From DATDGX01 sp036521875 (lineage in GTDB: Bacteria > Desulfobacterota > Binatia > Binatales > Binataceae): 64,000 nt of DNA. The notes beneath the pieces were generated by a model. That model was not told where the DNA came from, did no database searches, and saw nothing but the letters and a program-made list of their open reading frames with translations. Location: NCBI GenBank assembly GCA_036521875.1, contig DATDGX010000006.1:1-64000 (forward strand), in the 5' to 3' direction. Shown here in pieces: positions 16,791-25,163 of this stretch (within the stretch, counting starts at the first letter, position 1; each line of letters begins with the position of its first letter). A program made the translations under genes and the position numbers.

Positions 16791-17672
16791 ATGAAATCGT
16801 TCTCCAGCTCCAGCCGGCCCGGACCGGGCATCCTGTTCGTAGTTGCCACGCCGATCGGAAATTCCGGCGACTTGAGCCCGCGCGCGGCGAAGACCCTTGC
16901 CGAGGCCGATCTGATCGCATGCGAAGATACGCGCCGCACAGGCCGGATGCTCGCGGCGCATGGAATCCGGACACCTACCATCAGCTACTTTGAGCACGTC
17001 GAGGAACGCCGCACGCCTGAACTCGTCGAGCGCCTGCTAGGCGGCGAACGGATCGCAATCGTGACCGACGCCGGCACGCCGGCCATTTCCGACCCGGGCT
17101 TCCGTCTCGTCCGCGCCGCGCTCGAGGCGGGAATCAGCGTCGCTGCGGTTCCCGGTCCGTCAGCCGCTATCGCCGCGCTCTCGATCGCGGGAATTCCGAC
17201 CAACCGCTTCGCCTTCGAGGGGTTCCTGCCCGCGCGCGAATCGGCGCGGCGCAAGATGCTTGACGCGCTGGCACGAGAACCGCGCACGATGGTCTTCTTC
17301 GAGGCAGCGCGGCGGCTCGCCGACACTCTGGCTGAGATGGCGGCGGCGTTCGGCGAAGGGCGCCTCGCCGCTGTCGTTCGCGAGATAACCAAGACTCACG
17401 AGGAGACGATTCGCGGCGCGCTCGCCGAGCTCGCGCGGCGGTTTCGCACCCAGGCGGCACTCGGTGAAGTGACGATCGTCGTCGAGGGCGCCGGCGGCGA
17501 CGCCGCAATCGCGCCGCACGAAGCCACGGAATCGGTTACCGCCGCAATGCTGGTCGAGGCGGGGATGAGCCTCAAGGATGCGAGTGCGATCGTCGCGCGG
17601 CTCACCGGCAAAAGCCGTCGCGAAGTCTACCAGGATGCGCTCAAGCGCCGCCTGGGCGCGACCAACGATTGA
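16791..17672 (+). CDS. rsmI: 16S rRNA (cytidine-1402-2'-O)-methyltransferase
   Basis: 293 residues. RsmI methylates C1402 of 16S rRNA with SAM. The tetrapyrrole-methylase fold is clear: FVVATPIGNSGDLSPRAAKT, ADLIACEDTRRTGRML, RIAIVTDAGTPAISDPG, VPGPSAAIAALSIAGIP and FFEAARRLADTL. The C-terminal helical part (LKDASAIVARLTGKSRREVYQ) is also typical. ATG 16791 is preferred; an in-frame TTG at 16776 is the alternative. No strong Shine-Dalgarno sequence lies at ideal distance from either. Confidence 0.95.
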   Translation: MKSFSSSSRPGPGILFVVATPIGNSGDLSPRAAKTLAEADLIACEDTRRTGRMLAAHGIRTPTISYFEHVEERRTPELVERLLGGERIAIVTDAGTPAISDPGFRLVRAALEAGISVAAVPGPSAAIAALSIAGIPTNRFAFEGFLPARESARRKMLDALAREPRTMVFFEAARRLADTLAEMAAAFGEGRLAAVVREITKTHEETIRGALAELARRFRTQAALGEVTIVVEGAGGDAAIAPHEATESVTAAMLVEAGMSLKDASAIVARLTGKSRREVYQDALKRRLGATND

Positions 17673-17756
17673 GTCGCGGCGCGTCATGCCGCTTGAAGTC
17701 GGTCTTGAAGTCGCTGTGGCAGTGCGATTCAATTGCGCCAGGAGCAGTGCGCAGAG

Positions 17757-18278
17757 ATGGCGGCTAAATCAGCGGTACGAATTGCGGCCGCAGCGGAGAA
17801 TTCCGGTCAGCGCGCGACGCTCTCGATGCTCGTGGTTCACGGACCCAATTTGAACCTGCTCGGCGAGCGTGAGCCCGAGGTCTACGGCAGCACCCGTCTG
17901 AGGGATATCGACCGCGCGCTCAAAGACCTCGGCCGCGACCTGGACATCAAGGTGGAAACCTTCCAGTCGAATACCGAGGGCGCGATTATCGACCGCATTC
18001 AGAGCGCGCGCGGAAAGGCCGATGCTATCCTGATCAACCCCGGCGGCTACACGCATACCAGCGTCGCGATTCGCGATGCGCTGCTCGCGGTCGGGCTCCC
18101 GGTCGTCGAGGTCCATCTTTCCAACGTGTACCGGCGCGAGAGGTTCCGCCATCGCTCCACTATCGCTGATATCGCGGTTGGGCGGATAATGGGCTTTGGC
18201 GCGGAGAGCTATTATCTGGCTCTCAGGGCTGCCCGGAACATTGTCGACTCGGCGCGCAAATCGAACGCGAACTCCTGA
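17757..18278 (+). CDS. aroQ: 3-dehydroquinate dehydratase, type II
   Basis: 173 residues from ATG 17757. It catalyses the third step of the shikimate pathway. The core begins MLVVHGPNLNLLG, with the catalytic Tyr in EVYGSTRL (residue 43), the substrate-binding NPGGYTHTSVAIRDAL and the catalytic His in VVEVHLSNVYRRERFR (residue 120). The N-terminus is about 23 residues longer than usual; an ATG at 17826 would give the family length, but AGGAG lies upstream of 17757. aroQ before accB-accC is a common gene order in Gram-negative bacteria. Confidence 0.93.
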   Translation: MAAKSAVRIAAAAENSGQRATLSMLVVHGPNLNLLGEREPEVYGSTRLRDIDRALKDLGRDLDIKVETFQSNTEGAIIDRIQSARGKADAILINPGGYTHTSVAIRDALLAVGLPVVEVHLSNVYRRERFRHRSTIADIAVGRIMGFGAESYYLALRAARNIVDSARKSNANS

Positions 18279-18309
18279 AGCCAGGAACGAACGCCCGCTC
18301 GCCAACCGG

Positions 18310-18786
18310 ATGGAAACTCGCGACCTGAAAAGCCTGCTCGACCTGATGAAAAACTACGGGCTCGTCGAGCTCGAGATCGAGGACAAGAAGGGCAAGGTGC
18401 GGCTGGTTCGCGGCGTCGCCACCGACGCGGCCGCGAATCCCGCCGCCAACTCCGTCGCCCGCGCCACGGCGCTGGCGCGTGCGGCGAAAGTAGACGAGGT
18501 TGACAAAGTCGATGCGGGCGACGGCGAAATCGCGCTGGCGCCGAATCAGAGGCTGATCGAGAGTCCGATGGTCGGAACCTTCTATCGCGCCGCGTCGCCC
18601 GATGCGGCGCCGTTCGTCGAGGAAGGCGGCTCGGTCCGCAAGGGCCAGCCGCTGTGCATTATCGAAGCGATGAAGATGATGAACGAGATCGAAGCGCCGG
18701 CCGCGGGCCGCGTGGTGAAAATTCTGTGCGAGAACGGCCAGCCCATTCAGTACGGACAGCCGCTGTTGATTCTCGAGGTAGGCTAG
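18310..18786 (+). CDS. accB: Biotin carboxyl carrier protein of acetyl-CoA carboxylase
   Basis: 158 residues, typical BCCP length. The N-terminus (METRDLKSLLDLMKNYGLVE, then LEIEDKKGKVRLVR) is the dimer/partner-binding part. An Ala-rich linker (about 36-70) leads to the biotinyl domain with PMVGTFYRAASPDAAPFV and the biotin lysine K122 in IIEAMKMMNEIEA. It carries CO2 from AccC to the carboxyltransferase in fatty-acid synthesis. An upstream open frame overlapping aroQ is unused. accC follows after 4 bp. Confidence 0.96.
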   Translation: METRDLKSLLDLMKNYGLVELEIEDKKGKVRLVRGVATDAAANPAANSVARATALARAAKVDEVDKVDAGDGEIALAPNQRLIESPMVGTFYRAASPDAAPFVEEGGSVRKGQPLCIIEAMKMMNEIEAPAAGRVVKILCENGQPIQYGQPLLILEVG

Positions 18787-18790
18787 GCTC

Positions 18791-20182
18791 GTGACATTTA
18801 AGAAGCTGCTGGTCGCCAATCGCGGCACCATCGCGATCCGGATTATCCGCGCCTGCCGCGAGCTCGGAATTCCGACCGTCGCGGTTTACTCGACCGCCGA
18901 CAAGGACGCGCTGCATGTGCGGATGGCCGATGAGTCGGTCTGCATCGGTCCGCCGGCGGCCGAGGACAGCTACCTCAATATCCCGTCGATTTTGAGCGCG
19001 GCGCTGACCTATGGCGCCGACGCGGTGCATCCCGGCTATGGCTTCCTGAGCGAGAATGGCGATTTCGCCGAGGCGTGCCATCGCTCCGGCCTGCAGTTCG
19101 TCGGACCGCGCGCGCGCCATATCCGCCTGATGGGCGACAAGCCGCGCGCGCGGCGAATCATGCAGCGGGCGGGCGTGCCGATCCTGCCGGGCAGCGAGAA
19201 CAAGGGCGTCACCGAGCTTCGCGACGCGCTCGCGGATGCGAAGCGGCTCGGCTTCCCCGTGCTGATCAAGGCGGCGGCCGGCGGCGGCGGCAAGGGGATG
19301 CGAGTCGCACGCGATGCGACCGAGTTGACGCGGCTGTTTCCGCTCGCGCGCGCCGAGAGCGAGGCGGCGTTCAACTCGCGCGCCATGTACCTCGAAAAAT
19401 ATCTCGAGCACGCGCGGCACGTTGAATTTCAAATTCTCGCCGACGGCCAGCGCAACGTGATCCATCTTGGCGAGCGCGATTGCTCGATTCAGCGCCGCCA
19501 TCAGAAGGTCATCGAGGAGTCGCCCTGTGCGCGCCTCACCGCGCGGCTGCGCGACAAGATGGGCAAGGCGGCGGTGCGCGCCGCCGAGGTGGTGGTCTAC
19601 TCCAACGTCGGCACCGTGGAGTTTTTGCTGGCGCCCGACGGCCGCTTCTACTTCATCGAGATGAACACCCGCATCCAGGTCGAGCACGGCGTCACCGAGA
19701 TGGTCACCGGCGTCGACCTGGTCAAGGAGAGCATCCGGGTCGCGATGGGCGAAGGGCTGCGCTTCAAGCAGCGCCAGGTCGTGTTCGAGGGAGCCGCGAT
19801 GGAGTTCCGCATCTACGCCGAAGACCCGGAGCGGCACATCCCGTCACCCGGCGTGGTCAGCAATCATCATCCGCCGGGCGGCCTCGGCGTGCGCGTCGAG
19901 ACCGCGCTGTACGATGGTTATCGCGTGCCGGTTCACTATGATCCGCTGGTCGCGAAGCTGATCGTGCATGCCGAGAACCGCGCCGAAGTGATCGCGCGCG
20001 CCAAGGCGGCGTTGCGCGAGTACGTGATCGACGGAATCAAGACCAACATTCCCTTGCATCTGAAAATTCTCAACGACCGCGACTTCCAGAGCGGAGAATT
20101 CTCGACCGACTTCCTGAGTCGTTATCAGCCGCCATCCGCCGGGACCGTGGCCGAGGCCGTCGCGGTGGACAAAGCCTCTTGA
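18791..20182 (+). CDS. accC: Biotin carboxylase of acetyl-CoA carboxylase
   Basis: 463 residues from a GTG start 4 bp after accB. It is an ATP-grasp enzyme that carboxylates biotin on AccB with bicarbonate and ATP. Motifs are VHPGYGFLSEN, the Gly-rich loop KAAAGGGGKGMRVA, HVEFQILADGQ, LGERDCSIQRRHQKVIEE and FIEMNTRIQVEHGVTEM. Two positions differ from the usual sequence: NRGE near the start reads NRGT (Thr13), and VEHP reads VEHG. The rest is intact, so I expect an active enzyme. The carboxyltransferase genes accA and accD are not here. Confidence 0.95.
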   Translation: MTFKKLLVANRGTIAIRIIRACRELGIPTVAVYSTADKDALHVRMADESVCIGPPAAEDSYLNIPSILSAALTYGADAVHPGYGFLSENGDFAEACHRSGLQFVGPRARHIRLMGDKPRARRIMQRAGVPILPGSENKGVTELRDALADAKRLGFPVLIKAAAGGGGKGMRVARDATELTRLFPLARAESEAAFNSRAMYLEKYLEHARHVEFQILADGQRNVIHLGERDCSIQRRHQKVIEESPCARLTARLRDKMGKAAVRAAEVVVYSNVGTVEFLLAPDGRFYFIEMNTRIQVEHGVTEMVTGVDLVKESIRVAMGEGLRFKQRQVVFEGAAMEFRIYAEDPERHIPSPGVVSNHHPPGGLGVRVETALYDGYRVPVHYDPLVAKLIVHAENRAEVIARAKAALREYVIDGIKTNIPLHLKILNDRDFQSGEFSTDFLSRYQPPSAGTVAEAVAVDKAS

Positions 20183-20291
20183 CGCTCGCCGCGTACGCGA
20201 ATTGATTAAGGAAGATTGATCACGTAGCGGACTCCCCACGCCGCGCCAAACCCAACAGGTTCAAGCGAATACTTCAGGTACAATCAAATAC

Positions 20292-21344
20292 ATGATGCGT
20301 AGAATTGCGGTCGCGCTTACCACTGTTACCATCGGTGTCCTGATTGCGGCTGTGATGCCGGACGCGGCGTTCAGCCAGTCTCCCGATATCCCCGGGATCA
20401 ACAGCGCTCCGCCCGGCAGCCCGCAACCGAAGTTCATCATTGAAAATCCGCTTTACGATTTTGGCAGCACGCTCGAAGGCCAGCTCGTCAGTCACACTTT
20501 CAAGATCAAGAACACCGGAAGCGGCTCGCTCGAGATTCGCGGCGTGAAGACTTCGTGCGGATGCACTGCCGCATCGCCGACCAAAAACCGGCTCGGACCG
20601 GGCGAAGAGTCCGAGATCACGGTCGACTTCGACACCCATTTTCAGAAAGGCCACCAGGTCCGCACTATCACCGCGATGACCAACGATCCTGACAACCCGC
20701 AGGCGGTGATGACGATGCAGGGGGTGGTGAAGCAGCAGGTTTCCGCGACTCCCGATCAGCTCGCATTCGGCGACGTGCGCAAGGGCAGCGAAGTGACTAA
20801 ACAGGTGGTCATCAGCGACCTGGTGGGCACCGGAAATTTCAGCTCCGGCGCGATTACCAACTCGAATTCCGCGATCAAGGTCGAGCAGGCGAAGCGCACC
20901 GATGGAAAGCCTGGGCTGGTGCTCAAGGTCACTGTGCTCAAGACGATGCCGGTCGGCACGTTCGACGACAATATCAAGGTGCTGACCAATCGCGTGCCGG
21001 CGAACATCAGTGTGTTCGGCGCCGTGGTCGGCGATCTCAACGTCGATCCCGCGCAGGTTTCATTCGGGATAGTGCCGCGCGGTCAGGACGTGGTGAGAAT
21101 TCTGAAGCTCAGCAACCAGGGCACGCACGAGATCAAAGTGCTGGGAATTTCGAGCACCAACGTCGCCGTCACCGCGTCCGCGGAGCCAGTCACGCCCGGC
21201 AAGGAATACAAGATCACCGTGATGCTGCGGCGGGGGACGCCCGACGGCCAGCTACGTGGTCAACTCGCGATCAAGACCGACGATCCCGAGCAGACCACGC
21301 TCAGCGTGCCGTTCTACGCGATCGTCGGCCAGTTCCGAATCTGA
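20292..21344 (+). CDS. Secreted DUF1573 (ASPM-SPD-2-Hydin-like) repeat protein
   Basis: 350 residues. A signal peptide covers about 1-29 (VALTTVTIGVLIAAVMPDAA, then FSQS). Then come about three Ig-like beta domains of the DUF1573 type: PLYDFGSTLEGQLVSHTFKI with TSCGCTAASP, DQLAFGDVRKGSEVTKQVVI, and AQVSFGIVPRGQDVVRILKL. The Cys-Gly-Cys after the first domain is typical. Such proteins are exported and probably bind other surface components; no enzymatic role is known. TACAAT at 20279-20284 is a possible -10, so the transcript could be nearly leaderless. Confidence 0.75.
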   Translation: MMRRIAVALTTVTIGVLIAAVMPDAAFSQSPDIPGINSAPPGSPQPKFIIENPLYDFGSTLEGQLVSHTFKIKNTGSGSLEIRGVKTSCGCTAASPTKNRLGPGEESEITVDFDTHFQKGHQVRTITAMTNDPDNPQAVMTMQGVVKQQVSATPDQLAFGDVRKGSEVTKQVVISDLVGTGNFSSGAITNSNSAIKVEQAKRTDGKPGLVLKVTVLKTMPVGTFDDNIKVLTNRVPANISVFGAVVGDLNVDPAQVSFGIVPRGQDVVRILKLSNQGTHEIKVLGISSTNVAVTASAEPVTPGKEYKITVMLRRGTPDGQLRGQLAIKTDDPEQTTLSVPFYAIVGQFRI

Positions 21345-21594
21345 TTTTTCCGTTCCCTGACTTTTCCGTTCGCGCGCGTTCCCTCACCGCCCGCGCCGCC
21401 CTTCGGCGCGTAGCTGGCGGTCTGAGCGCCCGCCGTGGTCCGCGGGCCGATTCCCGGCGCGGCTCTTCGCAACGCGGCCCCTCGCTTGTTTCAGGCCGCA
21501 AAGCATCCGTATATTCAAGTAGTTAGAACGCTGGTGGTTCACCGCACGGCGACAGCGCCGACGTCATAGGATCGCCGGCGAGGGCGAAAGAAAA

Positions 21595-22467
21595 GTGAGT
21601 ATTTATTCCCGGCTCAAAGCCTGGATGGTCGACTCAGCGATCGCGCTGCTCACCAAGCCGGTCAAGCGGTACACGCTTAGCATCCCCAACGACATGGCCG
21701 CGCTCAAGCGCCACATCCGCAAGGGCGACGTCGTCCTGGTCGAGGGCAACGAGCGCATCAGCGAGTGCATCAAGTATCTGACGCAGAGCTCGTGGTCGCA
21801 CTCCGCGCTCTACGTCGGGGACGAGCCGCTGCGCCGCAATCCCGCGCTCAAGGCCGAGCTCATCGAGAAGTTCGGTGAGGAAGCGCACTACCTGGTGGTC
21901 GAGGCGCTAGTTGAATGCGGCGTGGTGCTCTCGCCGCTCAGCAAGTACCGGGACTTCAACATCCGCGTCTGCCGTCCGTACAATCTCTCGACGGAAGATC
22001 GCACTGAAGTTATGGACGAGGCGCTGCGCAGCGTCGGTGACATCTACGACGTGAAGAACGTGGTCGACCTCGCGCGATATTTTCTGCCCGTCAGCCTGAT
22101 CCCGGCGCGACTCCGCCGTCAGGCGCTGCACTTCGGTTCCGGCGAGCCGACGCGCGTCATTTGCTCGAGCCTGATCGCGAGCTCGTTTGCGCGGGTGCGA
22201 TTTCCGATCGTGCCGCGCTTCGAGCAGCTCCCCGACGAGTCGCTCGCGGCGCGCCGGCGCCTGTGGCCGATTGGCGCGAAGCCGGGCGCGCGCCCCTACG
22301 GGGTGCTCCGGGTCGTTTCGCCGACGCTGATTACGCCGCGCGACTTCGATCTCTCGCCGTACTTCGAGATAATCAAATTCAACATGATCGAGAACATGCG
22401 CTTCGATTATCACAAGATACAGTGGGCGGAAGACGAACCGCCGGCGCTGGCACGGAAGGGCGCCTGA
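21595..22467 (+). CDS. YiiX-like permuted NlpC/P60-type amidase
   Basis: 290 residues, GTG start after a purine-rich stretch. It resembles the YaeF/YiiX papain-like superfamily with the order of catalytic residues permuted: His69 in SSWSHSALYVG precedes Cys190 in TRVICSSLIASSFA, and KGDVVLVEGNERISECIKYL is a family segment. These enzymes cleave amide or ester bonds of lipids or peptides; the substrate here is unknown. The N-terminus has no strong signal peptide, although residues 12-22 are hydrophobic. The next gene follows at 22494 and could be co-transcribed. Confidence 0.75.
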   Translation: MSIYSRLKAWMVDSAIALLTKPVKRYTLSIPNDMAALKRHIRKGDVVLVEGNERISECIKYLTQSSWSHSALYVGDEPLRRNPALKAELIEKFGEEAHYLVVEALVECGVVLSPLSKYRDFNIRVCRPYNLSTEDRTEVMDEALRSVGDIYDVKNVVDLARYFLPVSLIPARLRRQALHFGSGEPTRVICSSLIASSFARVRFPIVPRFEQLPDESLAARRRLWPIGAKPGARPYGVLRVVSPTLITPRDFDLSPYFEIIKFNMIENMRFDYHKIQWAEDEPPALARKGA

Positions 22468-22493
22468 CACGCGCGGGCATCTACTTCATCGAG

Positions 22494-22790
22494 ATGGGGG
22501 AACACCACTTGAACGACGAGCAACAACGCGAAACGGGGCGCCGCGAAGTGTTGGAAAAGACGGTCGCCAAAATTTTGCATCGCCACTGTAACTTCGGCTG
22601 GGCTAACTACTATATCCCGAGCGAGAAGTTCCCGAGCCTAATCGAGGAACTCGTCGAAGTGATGAGCCCCGGCGGCCAGGTCAGCCACGAGGAGCTGGTG
22701 AATTTTTTCCTCGGCACCCAACGGCTCGAATCGGTGCAGGAACGCGTCGCGAAGCTCGAGCAGGAGTTCGCGGTCTACCGGCGCGGATAG
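22494..22790 (+). CDS. Small conserved-looking hypothetical protein
   Basis: 98 residues with codon usage like its neighbours. It has a central segment KILHRHCNFGWANYYIPSEK, then FPSLIEELVEVMSPGG and a C-terminal coiled-coil-like helix (RLESVQERVAKLEQEFAVYR). I do not recognise the family. It starts 26 bp after the YiiX-like gene, so the two may form an operon. No membrane segments or signal peptide. Confidence 0.5.
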   Translation: MGEHHLNDEQQRETGRREVLEKTVAKILHRHCNFGWANYYIPSEKFPSLIEELVEVMSPGGQVSHEELVNFFLGTQRLESVQERVAKLEQEFAVYRRG

Positions 22791-22814
22791 TGAAGTTGGG
22801 AATCGAGGCCGCAG

Positions 22815-23498
22815 CTAGCGCGGCTCGGCTTTGAGCCCCGTCATCGTCGCGGCTTCGGCGCTCACCATTCGCCTGCGGAGTAGCAAGGCAAAGGTGAATA
22901 TCCAACTGAAGTACGGGATCAGGATCGCTCTTTGAACTAGACCGTTCCATTCATTGAAGGCATTCGGCACTGCCGGCGGCTGAGTTGGCCCGACAGACAG
23001 GACTACAAGTGCGGCGGCGGTTATCGTTCCCGCCGCGAGAGTCCACCATTGCAACGATCGCCATCTGGCGTCCTCGCGAAAACGGCGGAGGAACACAAAA
23101 CAGCTAATCGGCGATAGTGAAAACACCAGAGCTCCGAAGAACATGTGGAGCTTGCCGTGCCAGCTCATCTGATCAGGAAGGGTAGTCACTGGATCCATCA
23201 CGAAGAAGCCGGAAACGAGAAGACTGAATCCAATGATCGCGAAGAGTATCGGGCCGGCGCGCGACGCCTTCCCGTCTTGAAAATCGGCGGCCACGCCACG
23301 CGCAAATACGAGGAAGAGCGCTCCGAAAACAACAAAGTTGACACATTGAATCCAGCCGCATGGGCCGAGCGCCAGTTCACTGACAAACATTCGGCGTGCG
23401 TCATAGCCGGGGCGAAGCCAACCCTCGAGCGTGAAGGTTGCCACGAAGAGTGCAGGTCCAAACATGCCTGCCCATGCTGCAAGTTGACGGCGGTCCAC
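22815..23498 (-). CDS. DUF998-family membrane protein
   Basis: 227 residues with six predicted membrane helices. The pattern fits DUF998: MFGPALFVATFTLEGWLRPGY, then FVSELALGPCGWIQCVNFVV, FGALFLVFARGVA, and MDPVTTLPDQMSWHGKLHMF. Members are inner-membrane proteins of unknown function. The gene converges with the YiiX-like pair. Confidence 0.75.
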   Translation of the reverse strand: MDRRQLAAWAGMFGPALFVATFTLEGWLRPGYDARRMFVSELALGPCGWIQCVNFVVFGALFLVFARGVAADFQDGKASRAGPILFAIIGFSLLVSGFFVMDPVTTLPDQMSWHGKLHMFFGALVFSLSPISCFVFLRRFREDARWRSLQWWTLAAGTITAAALVVLSVGPTQPPAVPNAFNEWNGLVQRAILIPYFSWIFTFALLLRRRMVSAEAATMTGLKAEPR

Positions 23499-23572
23499 AG
23501 TAGTTTTGGTCTACGAAGCCGGGACGGCGTGCCTGTCGCTGCCCGCACGAAGCTCCGGAATGTATGGTCCCT

Positions 23573-23692
23573 TCATTTCGACATTGGTGCGGTCACCGGG
23601 AAGCGTGGATCGATTCTGCCCAGCGAGCCGGTCTTGAAGCCGAACCTCGCGCGTTCCGCGTCTGACAGAGACAGGTACACGTCGTCGTGCAT
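23573..23692 (-). other. Possible small gene or gene remnant
   Basis: A 39-residue frame (MHDDVYLSLSDAERARFGF, then KTGSLGRIDPRFPV and a short tail) reads like a genuine protein and not a GC-driven shadow. The same frame stays open upstream towards 23760 (LPFIRPQDKYTASM). It could be the tail of a lost gene. I cannot name a family. Confidence 0.25.
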
Positions 23693-23760
23693 GCTCGCCG
23701 TGTACTTGTCCTGGGGACGAATGAACGGGAGTGCATAGTCCTTCGAATCTGTTGCGGTGG

Positions 23761-24381
23761 CTAGTGGCTGACTGCCGCGCGGTCTCGCTTTGAGCGCTTC
23801 ACCTGAGTTGGCCGCCGTTGCGCATTCGAGAAGCGACTGGCAGTGGCGAAGCCGCTCTCGGCTTTCCGTGCGCGCCACCGTTCCAGCATCGCTGGCAGCT
23901 CGGTTTGCAGGAACTCGAAGAAAGCTAGCGTCTCGGCGATCCGCCCGCCGGCCGGCGTGTCGCGTCCCACCACGTCGATTCCTTCGCGCAGGCTCCGCTC
24001 GCATCGCTCCAGCACCTGGTCCTTGCGGGCGATCGCCTCGTACCAGACTTCGCTGTGCACGCGGTAGCGTTCGCGCCGCGAGCCAGGCTCCGCCTCCCGG
24101 CTGGCCAGATTGATCTGAACCAGATAGGCGACTGCGCCGGATATCGCGGCCAGGCTGACGTGGAGCAGCGCGGCCAGCTCAGCCGCGGTGAGCCGGCCGG
24201 AATCGGTGGCGAGCAGAGCGGCGAACACGCGCGCCGGCATCCGGGGAAAGCCGGATTGGGTCAGGACCGATGCAAAGCGCTCGATGAATCCCGAACGGGC
24301 CTCGTGGGCGACGCGTTTGGCGATGGTCTTGCTGGAGCTGACAGATTTGGCGGACTTTGCGGACAAGGCTGGATCACCCAT
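23761..24381 (-). CDS. MarR/GbsR-type winged-helix transcriptional regulator
   Basis: 206 residues. The winged-helix domain covers about 40-115: FPRMPARVFAALLATDSGRL, TAAELAALLHVSLAAISGAV, then AYLVQINLASREAEPGSRRE with the wing RERYRV. The C-terminal helical part (about 130-175) may dimerise, and the last 30 residues are basic and disordered. The promoter region contains TTTCAC/GTGAAA at 24434-24451, a likely autoregulatory operator. Known relatives include MarR and GbsR proteins that respond to small molecules or osmotic stress; the ligand is unknown. Confidence 0.75.
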   Translation of the reverse strand: MGDPALSAKSAKSVSSSKTIAKRVAHEARSGFIERFASVLTQSGFPRMPARVFAALLATDSGRLTAAELAALLHVSLAAISGAVAYLVQINLASREAEPGSRRERYRVHSEVWYEAIARKDQVLERCERSLREGIDVVGRDTPAGGRIAETLAFFEFLQTELPAMLERWRARKAESGFATASRFSNAQRRPTQVKRSKRDRAAVSH

Positions 24382-24433
24382 TGCACGCGCACCTCGTGGA
24401 CCATTTTCGACGCTTGCGAAACAGATTCAGATA

Positions 24434-24451
24434 TTTCACAATATCGTGAAA
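24434..24451. promoter_or_regulatory. Palindromic operator-like site upstream of the MarR-type gene
   Basis: TTTCAC, six bases, then GTGAAA, a perfect inverted repeat in an AT-rich patch 53-70 bp before the start at 24381. The position suits a site where the regulator blocks its own transcription. Confidence 0.5.
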
Positions 24452-24544
24452 ATAGTGTAATTTACCAACTATGTCAAGCGACACGCCGGTGCCGCTGAAG
24501 CTTATCGGATGATTCCGTTCTTGTGGCAGTTGGGGGGGTCGCAA

Positions 24545-24560
24545 CGTTCGTTAACGAACG
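24545..24560. promoter_or_regulatory. Perfect 16-bp palindrome
   Basis: CGTTCGTTAACGAACG reads the same on both strands. It sits in the 230-bp gap between the MarR-type gene and the end of the Hcp-like gene. It looks like an operator for a dimeric regulator (TetR sites often look like this), or a hairpin without a U-tract. No divergent gene starts here. Confidence 0.4.
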
Positions 24561-24611
24561 ACGCCAGTGTCCCAAGCAGAATTGAGAACGAATCGCGGCC
24601 GCCGATCGCGG

Positions 24612-25127
24612 TCACTCGAGGGTCCAGTCGTCAGCGAACGAAGTTCCACCGTCGAGGTCCTCTACCGCGACCTTCTGGAACGAAAACTCCACCTCCTCCA
24701 GCTCCGCGGGTATCGAGGTTTCGGCTTGGGAGGAGGCGCCGGAGCCTGCAGCGCTTTCGACCTCGCCCCCTTTCGTGAACCGGGAGACGTGTGCGATGCC
24801 CGCGTTGGTGAGGGTCACTCTCTGGTAAACGTATTCCTCGCCCTTGGCGTTGGTCCTCAAGAATTCGATCACGACTTCGGAGAGAATTTCGTTCGTCGCA
24901 CAGCATTGGAGTAGCTGCGGCGACGCGGCTCCCCACTCCTTGACGACTTTGACCAGCCGGTACTGACGCCTGCCACTTGCCGCGCCGGTCGCCATGTTCC
25001 GCGGCGAATCCAATCCCATCGCGAAGCCGACGACCGGCATCCATTTGTTCTTGCGCTTGCCGGTCCCCTCACCCTTCAATTGCCCCTGCGTGATGGCCTT
25101 GACCGACATGTAAGCTTGAAATTCCAT
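24612..25127 (-). CDS. Hcp-family type VI secretion tube protein (orphan)
   Basis: 171 residues, the Hcp length. Family features are the start FQAYMSVKAITQGQLKGEG, followed by KWMPVVGFAMGLDSP, RQYRLVKVVKEWGAASPQLL and the C-terminal strands (EEVEFSFQKVAVED, then SFADDW). Hcp forms hexameric rings that stack into the T6SS tube and can carry effectors. The start is preceded by a strong AAGGAGG nine bases upstream, so expression may be high. No other T6SS gene (sheath, VgrG, TssM, ClpV) is in the window. It lies 36 bp downstream of the large flippase gene on the same strand. Confidence 0.8.
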   Translation of the reverse strand: MEFQAYMSVKAITQGQLKGEGTGKRKNKWMPVVGFAMGLDSPRNMATGAASGRRQYRLVKVVKEWGAASPQLLQCCATNEILSEVVIEFLRTNAKGEEYVYQRVTLTNAGIAHVSRFTKGGEVESAAGSGASSQAETSIPAELEEVEFSFQKVAVEDLDGGTSFADDWTLE

Positions 25128-25163
25128 AGCGCTTAGCCTCCTTCGATCGCGCGCATGCCGCGG

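Noticed and set aside
24612..25127. A complete type VI secretion locus around Hcp
   Set aside because: None of the sheath, baseplate, VgrG or membrane-complex genes lies within the window.
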